Source: Spirochaetales bacterium (GTDB taxonomy: Bacteria > Spirochaetota > Spirochaetia > SZUA-6 > JAFGRV01). Taken from it: DNA of 33,590 nucleotides. The stretch's first letter is position 1. Each line of letters starts with the position of its first letter. Shown here in pieces: positions 31,624-33,590 of this stretch. The notes under the pieces are model-generated. The model was not told where the DNA came from and made no database searches. It saw nothing but the letters and a program-made list of their open reading frames with translations. The DNA lies in assembly GCA_016937215.1 (NCBI GenBank), contig JAFGWI010000150.1, positions 1 through 33,590 of the forward strand. Reading direction: 5' to 3'. The position numbers and the translations under genes were made by a program.

Positions 31624-33426
31624 GTGAAAAATGAAACAAAAACAAAAGCCCGGAGGATTGAAATCCTCCGGGAGGATGTGGCTCTTAAAATCGCGGCCGG
31701 CGAGGTAATCGACCGGCCTTTTTCTGTTCTTCGTGAATTACTGGACAATTCCATCGACGCTGATTCCACCGAAATCGAGATACAGGTCAATGACGGCGGT
31801 GTCGGGAGCATCAGGGTCAGTGATAATGGCACCGGAATGTCTGATGAGGATTTAAAACTCTGCTACCTGACCCATGCCACCAGCAAAATCAAGGAAGAAG
31901 AAGATATTTACCATATCTCGACCCTGGGCTTCAGGGGTGAAGCTCTTTCAAGCATCGCCACTTGCGCGCGCCTTGAAGTGGTTTCAAGGCCGCGTTCTGA
32001 CAAAGCCACAGAGGCACACCAGCTTTTGGTAAAGGGAGGCAAGCTCCTGAATCTGGCTCCTCATAAAGGCCAAAGCGGTACCACCATTAATGTGAGCGAT
32101 TTGTTTTTCAATATGCCGGCGCGTAAAAAATTCCTGAAATCGCCATCCGGGGAAAGCCAGATGTGCGCGTCCACCTTCCTGGACAAAGCCCTGCCCTTTC
32201 CCCAGATCAGTTTCCGCTACATGAATAATGACAAGCTCAAATATTTTTTTCCCCAGTCTGATCAATTGCTGCGCTGTCAAACGGCTTTTAAGGAGAGCAT
32301 CACACCGGAAGCCCTGGAAAGCTCAAACCAGAGCTGGGAGAATTTCAGAATAGACGTGGTTGCCGCCAAACCTGATGTGGTACGCCGGGACAAGCGCTTT
32401 ATCCGCATATTTGTAAACCGCCGAAGGGTTTACGAATACAGTCTGATTCAGGCTGTGGAATATGGTTATTCCGGTTTTGTTCAGGGCAAGGACTATCCAG
32501 CCTGTTTTGTTTTCATTGATCTGGAACCAGAGCTGGTGGATTTCAATATTCACCCTGCCAAAAAGGAATGCCGCATCAGAAACCTGCCGGAAATCCGGAG
32601 CGCCTTGATCGGGCTTTTAAAGCAGCACCTTGAAGGCGCCAAAATTTATGTGCCGCGAAAAACAGAGTCTTCATCAAAAAGCCCTGACCAAAACAATTAC
32701 ACTTCTGATTTTTTTGACAGTAAAGCCTATACTCCTTCAACATCTTATTCACCGCCGAAATCCTATTCAACGGTTTTTGAGCGGCCGGTAAAAAATTACT
32801 CTGATTCAGGCTTTGCCAGCCTTCCCAGGCAGCCCATCAGCTCCATTCATACCAGCCAGATTCAAAAGGATGATAAGAAAAGCTACCCCTTCACCTACCT
32901 GGGGCAGCTCTGGAACCTCTTTTTGCTGGCACAAATGAATGATTCCTTTTACATGATTGATCAACACGCGGCCCATGAAAAAATCCTTTTTGTGAAACTC
33001 ATGGAACAGGAAACCCTGGCACAGGAACTATTGTTTCCAATTTGCTTTGAACTGGATGATGAGGAAGACGAGCAATTGTCACGTCAAAAGAAGGAGCTTT
33101 CAGAATATGGCATAAGCTTGAACCGCCAGTCCATGGGTTTATGGGAAATCGAAAAGCTCCCCGAAGATTTGCACCAGCTCAAGGCCAGTATCTGGATCGA
33201 TTTTTTCAAAAACCTGAAAGGCGATTTCAAGGACCTTAAAAGCAAGGTCATGAGCATGGCAGCCTGTAAAATGGCCATAAAAGAAGGCGACACCCTGGAT
33301 GCTTTAACAGCCTATGAAATAATCGACAAGGCCTTTAAACTCGATAATGCCCGCTGCCCCCACGGTCGACCCATCTGGATGGAACTGAGCCAGCAGGAGA
33401 TGATGAAAAAGGTCGGCCGCCTTTAA
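31624..33426 (+). CDS. mutL: DNA mismatch repair protein MutL
   Basis: A 600-residue mismatch-repair ATPase that couples MutS recognition to strand cutting or removal. The GHKL ATPase domain is complete: RIEILREDVALKIAAGEVIDRP, catalytic Glu in RELLDNSIDAD, DNGTGM, THATSKI and STLGFRGEALSSIA. A transducer domain follows (to about 340), then a Ser/Pro/Tyr-rich linker (about 345-410) and a C-terminal dimerisation domain. The endonuclease motif DQHA-x2-E-x4-E is present as DQHAAHEKILFV (446-457), with Val in place of the last Glu; ACKMAIK and CPHGRP, which help to form the metal site, are kept. The GTG at 31624 is the only start that preserves the RRIEIL strand; there is no ribosome binding site, and a perfect hairpin covers codons 9-17. 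It follows the FecR gene after 12 bases. Confidence 0.95.
   Translation: MKNETKTKARRIEILREDVALKIAAGEVIDRPFSVLRELLDNSIDADSTEIEIQVNDGGVGSIRVSDNGTGMSDEDLKLCYLTHATSKIKEEEDIYHISTLGFRGEALSSIATCARLEVVSRPRSDKATEAHQLLVKGGKLLNLAPHKGQSGTTINVSDLFFNMPARKKFLKSPSGESQMCASTFLDKALPFPQISFRYMNNDKLKYFFPQSDQLLRCQTAFKESITPEALESSNQSWENFRIDVVAAKPDVVRRDKRFIRIFVNRRRVYEYSLIQAVEYGYSGFVQGKDYPACFVFIDLEPELVDFNIHPAKKECRIRNLPEIRSALIGLLKQHLEGAKIYVPRKTESSSKSPDQNNYTSDFFDSKAYTPSTSYSPPKSYSTVFERPVKNYSDSGFASLPRQPISSIHTSQIQKDDKKSYPFTYLGQLWNLFLLAQMNDSFYMIDQHAAHEKILFVKLMEQETLAQELLFPICFELDDEEDEQLSRQKKELSEYGISLNRQSMGLWEIEKLPEDLHQLKASIWIDFFKNLKGDFKDLKSKVMSMAACKMAIKEGDTLDALTAYEIIDKAFKLDNARCPHGRPIWMELSQQEMMKKVGRL
31649..31672. repeat. Perfect hairpin within the mutL 5' coding region
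   Basis: CCCGGAGGAT (31649-31658), loop TGAA, ATCCTCCGGG (31663-31672): ten perfect pairs inside codons 9-17 of mutL. There is no T-run after it on the plus strand. On the minus strand it is followed by a T-rich stretch, so it could work as a terminator in that direction. Confidence 0.7.
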
Positions 33427-33590
33427 TAGTTTTCAGAATTCGGCTGTCATTTTTATTTTTCTCTGACTTCCATTAAGGGTGACACGAACCATGCGTTAGG
33501 GAAGGTTATGTCCACCTTTTAACTAGCGGTGGTTCCCTCATCAATCCACCTTGCTTCATTCAAAATTACCCCTTCCACCCCGGAAAGTAC
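33427..33590 (+). repeat. Region after mutL with a possible sixth element head
   Basis: GCGTTAGGGA at 33493-33502 matches the head of the modular element exactly and lies about 65 bases after the mutL stop, a position like that of copy D. A small stem CCACC/GGTGG (33512-33516, 33528-33532) follows, but the core ending AAGCCCGGCC is not reached before the window ends. The copy may be truncated, degenerate or a coincidence. Confidence 0.35.

Overview
The window looks like chromosomal DNA of a spirochaete of the class Spirochaetia. The best marker is a complete periplasmic flagellin FlaB (4613-5485) with the N- and C-terminal sequence signatures of Treponema-type FlaB. An RF2 gene with the classical +1 frameshift, a ClpC/McsA/McsB proteostasis set, LolCDE-type ABC genes, FtsY, MutL and several exported beta-rich or TPR proteins suit a double-membraned flagellate. 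I see no phage genes, transposase or CRISPR array.

Layout. 1-2533 (minus): the 5' part of a tRNA (probably Thr), type I methionine aminopeptidase overlapped by an iron-type alcohol dehydrogenase, and a small membrane protein. 2538-4051 (plus): a promoter, a band-7/SPFH-like membrane protein and a HIT-family protein sharing one base. 4613-5485 (plus): flaB, followed by a long inverted repeat. 5932-11360 (minus): clpC translationally coupled to a 975-residue exported TPR protein. 11977-21881 (minus): a compact ten-gene unit running Cas2-like protein, prfB, PEGA protein, ftsY, exported repeat protein, lolC/E, lolD, lolC/E, mcsA, mcsB. 22805-33426 (plus): a 1605-residue exported protein, two tandem paralogous outer-membrane-type proteins (the second carrying a FecR domain) and mutL.

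The most unusual feature is a family of modular intergenic elements (four good copies, one degenerate, one possible head) in nearly every large gap. Each has a GCGTTAGGGATTGGAGCC-like head, two strong hairpins whose sequences differ completely between copies, a conserved core ending in AAGCCCGGCC, a third variable stem, and a tail that pairs with the head. The closing stem shows compensatory base changes between copies, so the folded form appears to be conserved. The third stem can hold an insert with its own inverted repeat and, in one copy, a good promoter. This is the best candidate here for an undescribed system.

Other notable points: McsB has lost nearly all its phosphagen-kinase catalytic and ATP-binding residues although McsA and ClpC look intact; a Cas2-like protein stands alone at the head of the long operon behind a promoter that would give a leaderless mRNA; the 1605-residue gene and possibly mutL show the same leaderless arrangement; and a short minus-strand unit at about 22229-22287 has a promoter and a UUCG terminator but no gene. 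No database searches were possible, so family names rest on motifs read by eye.
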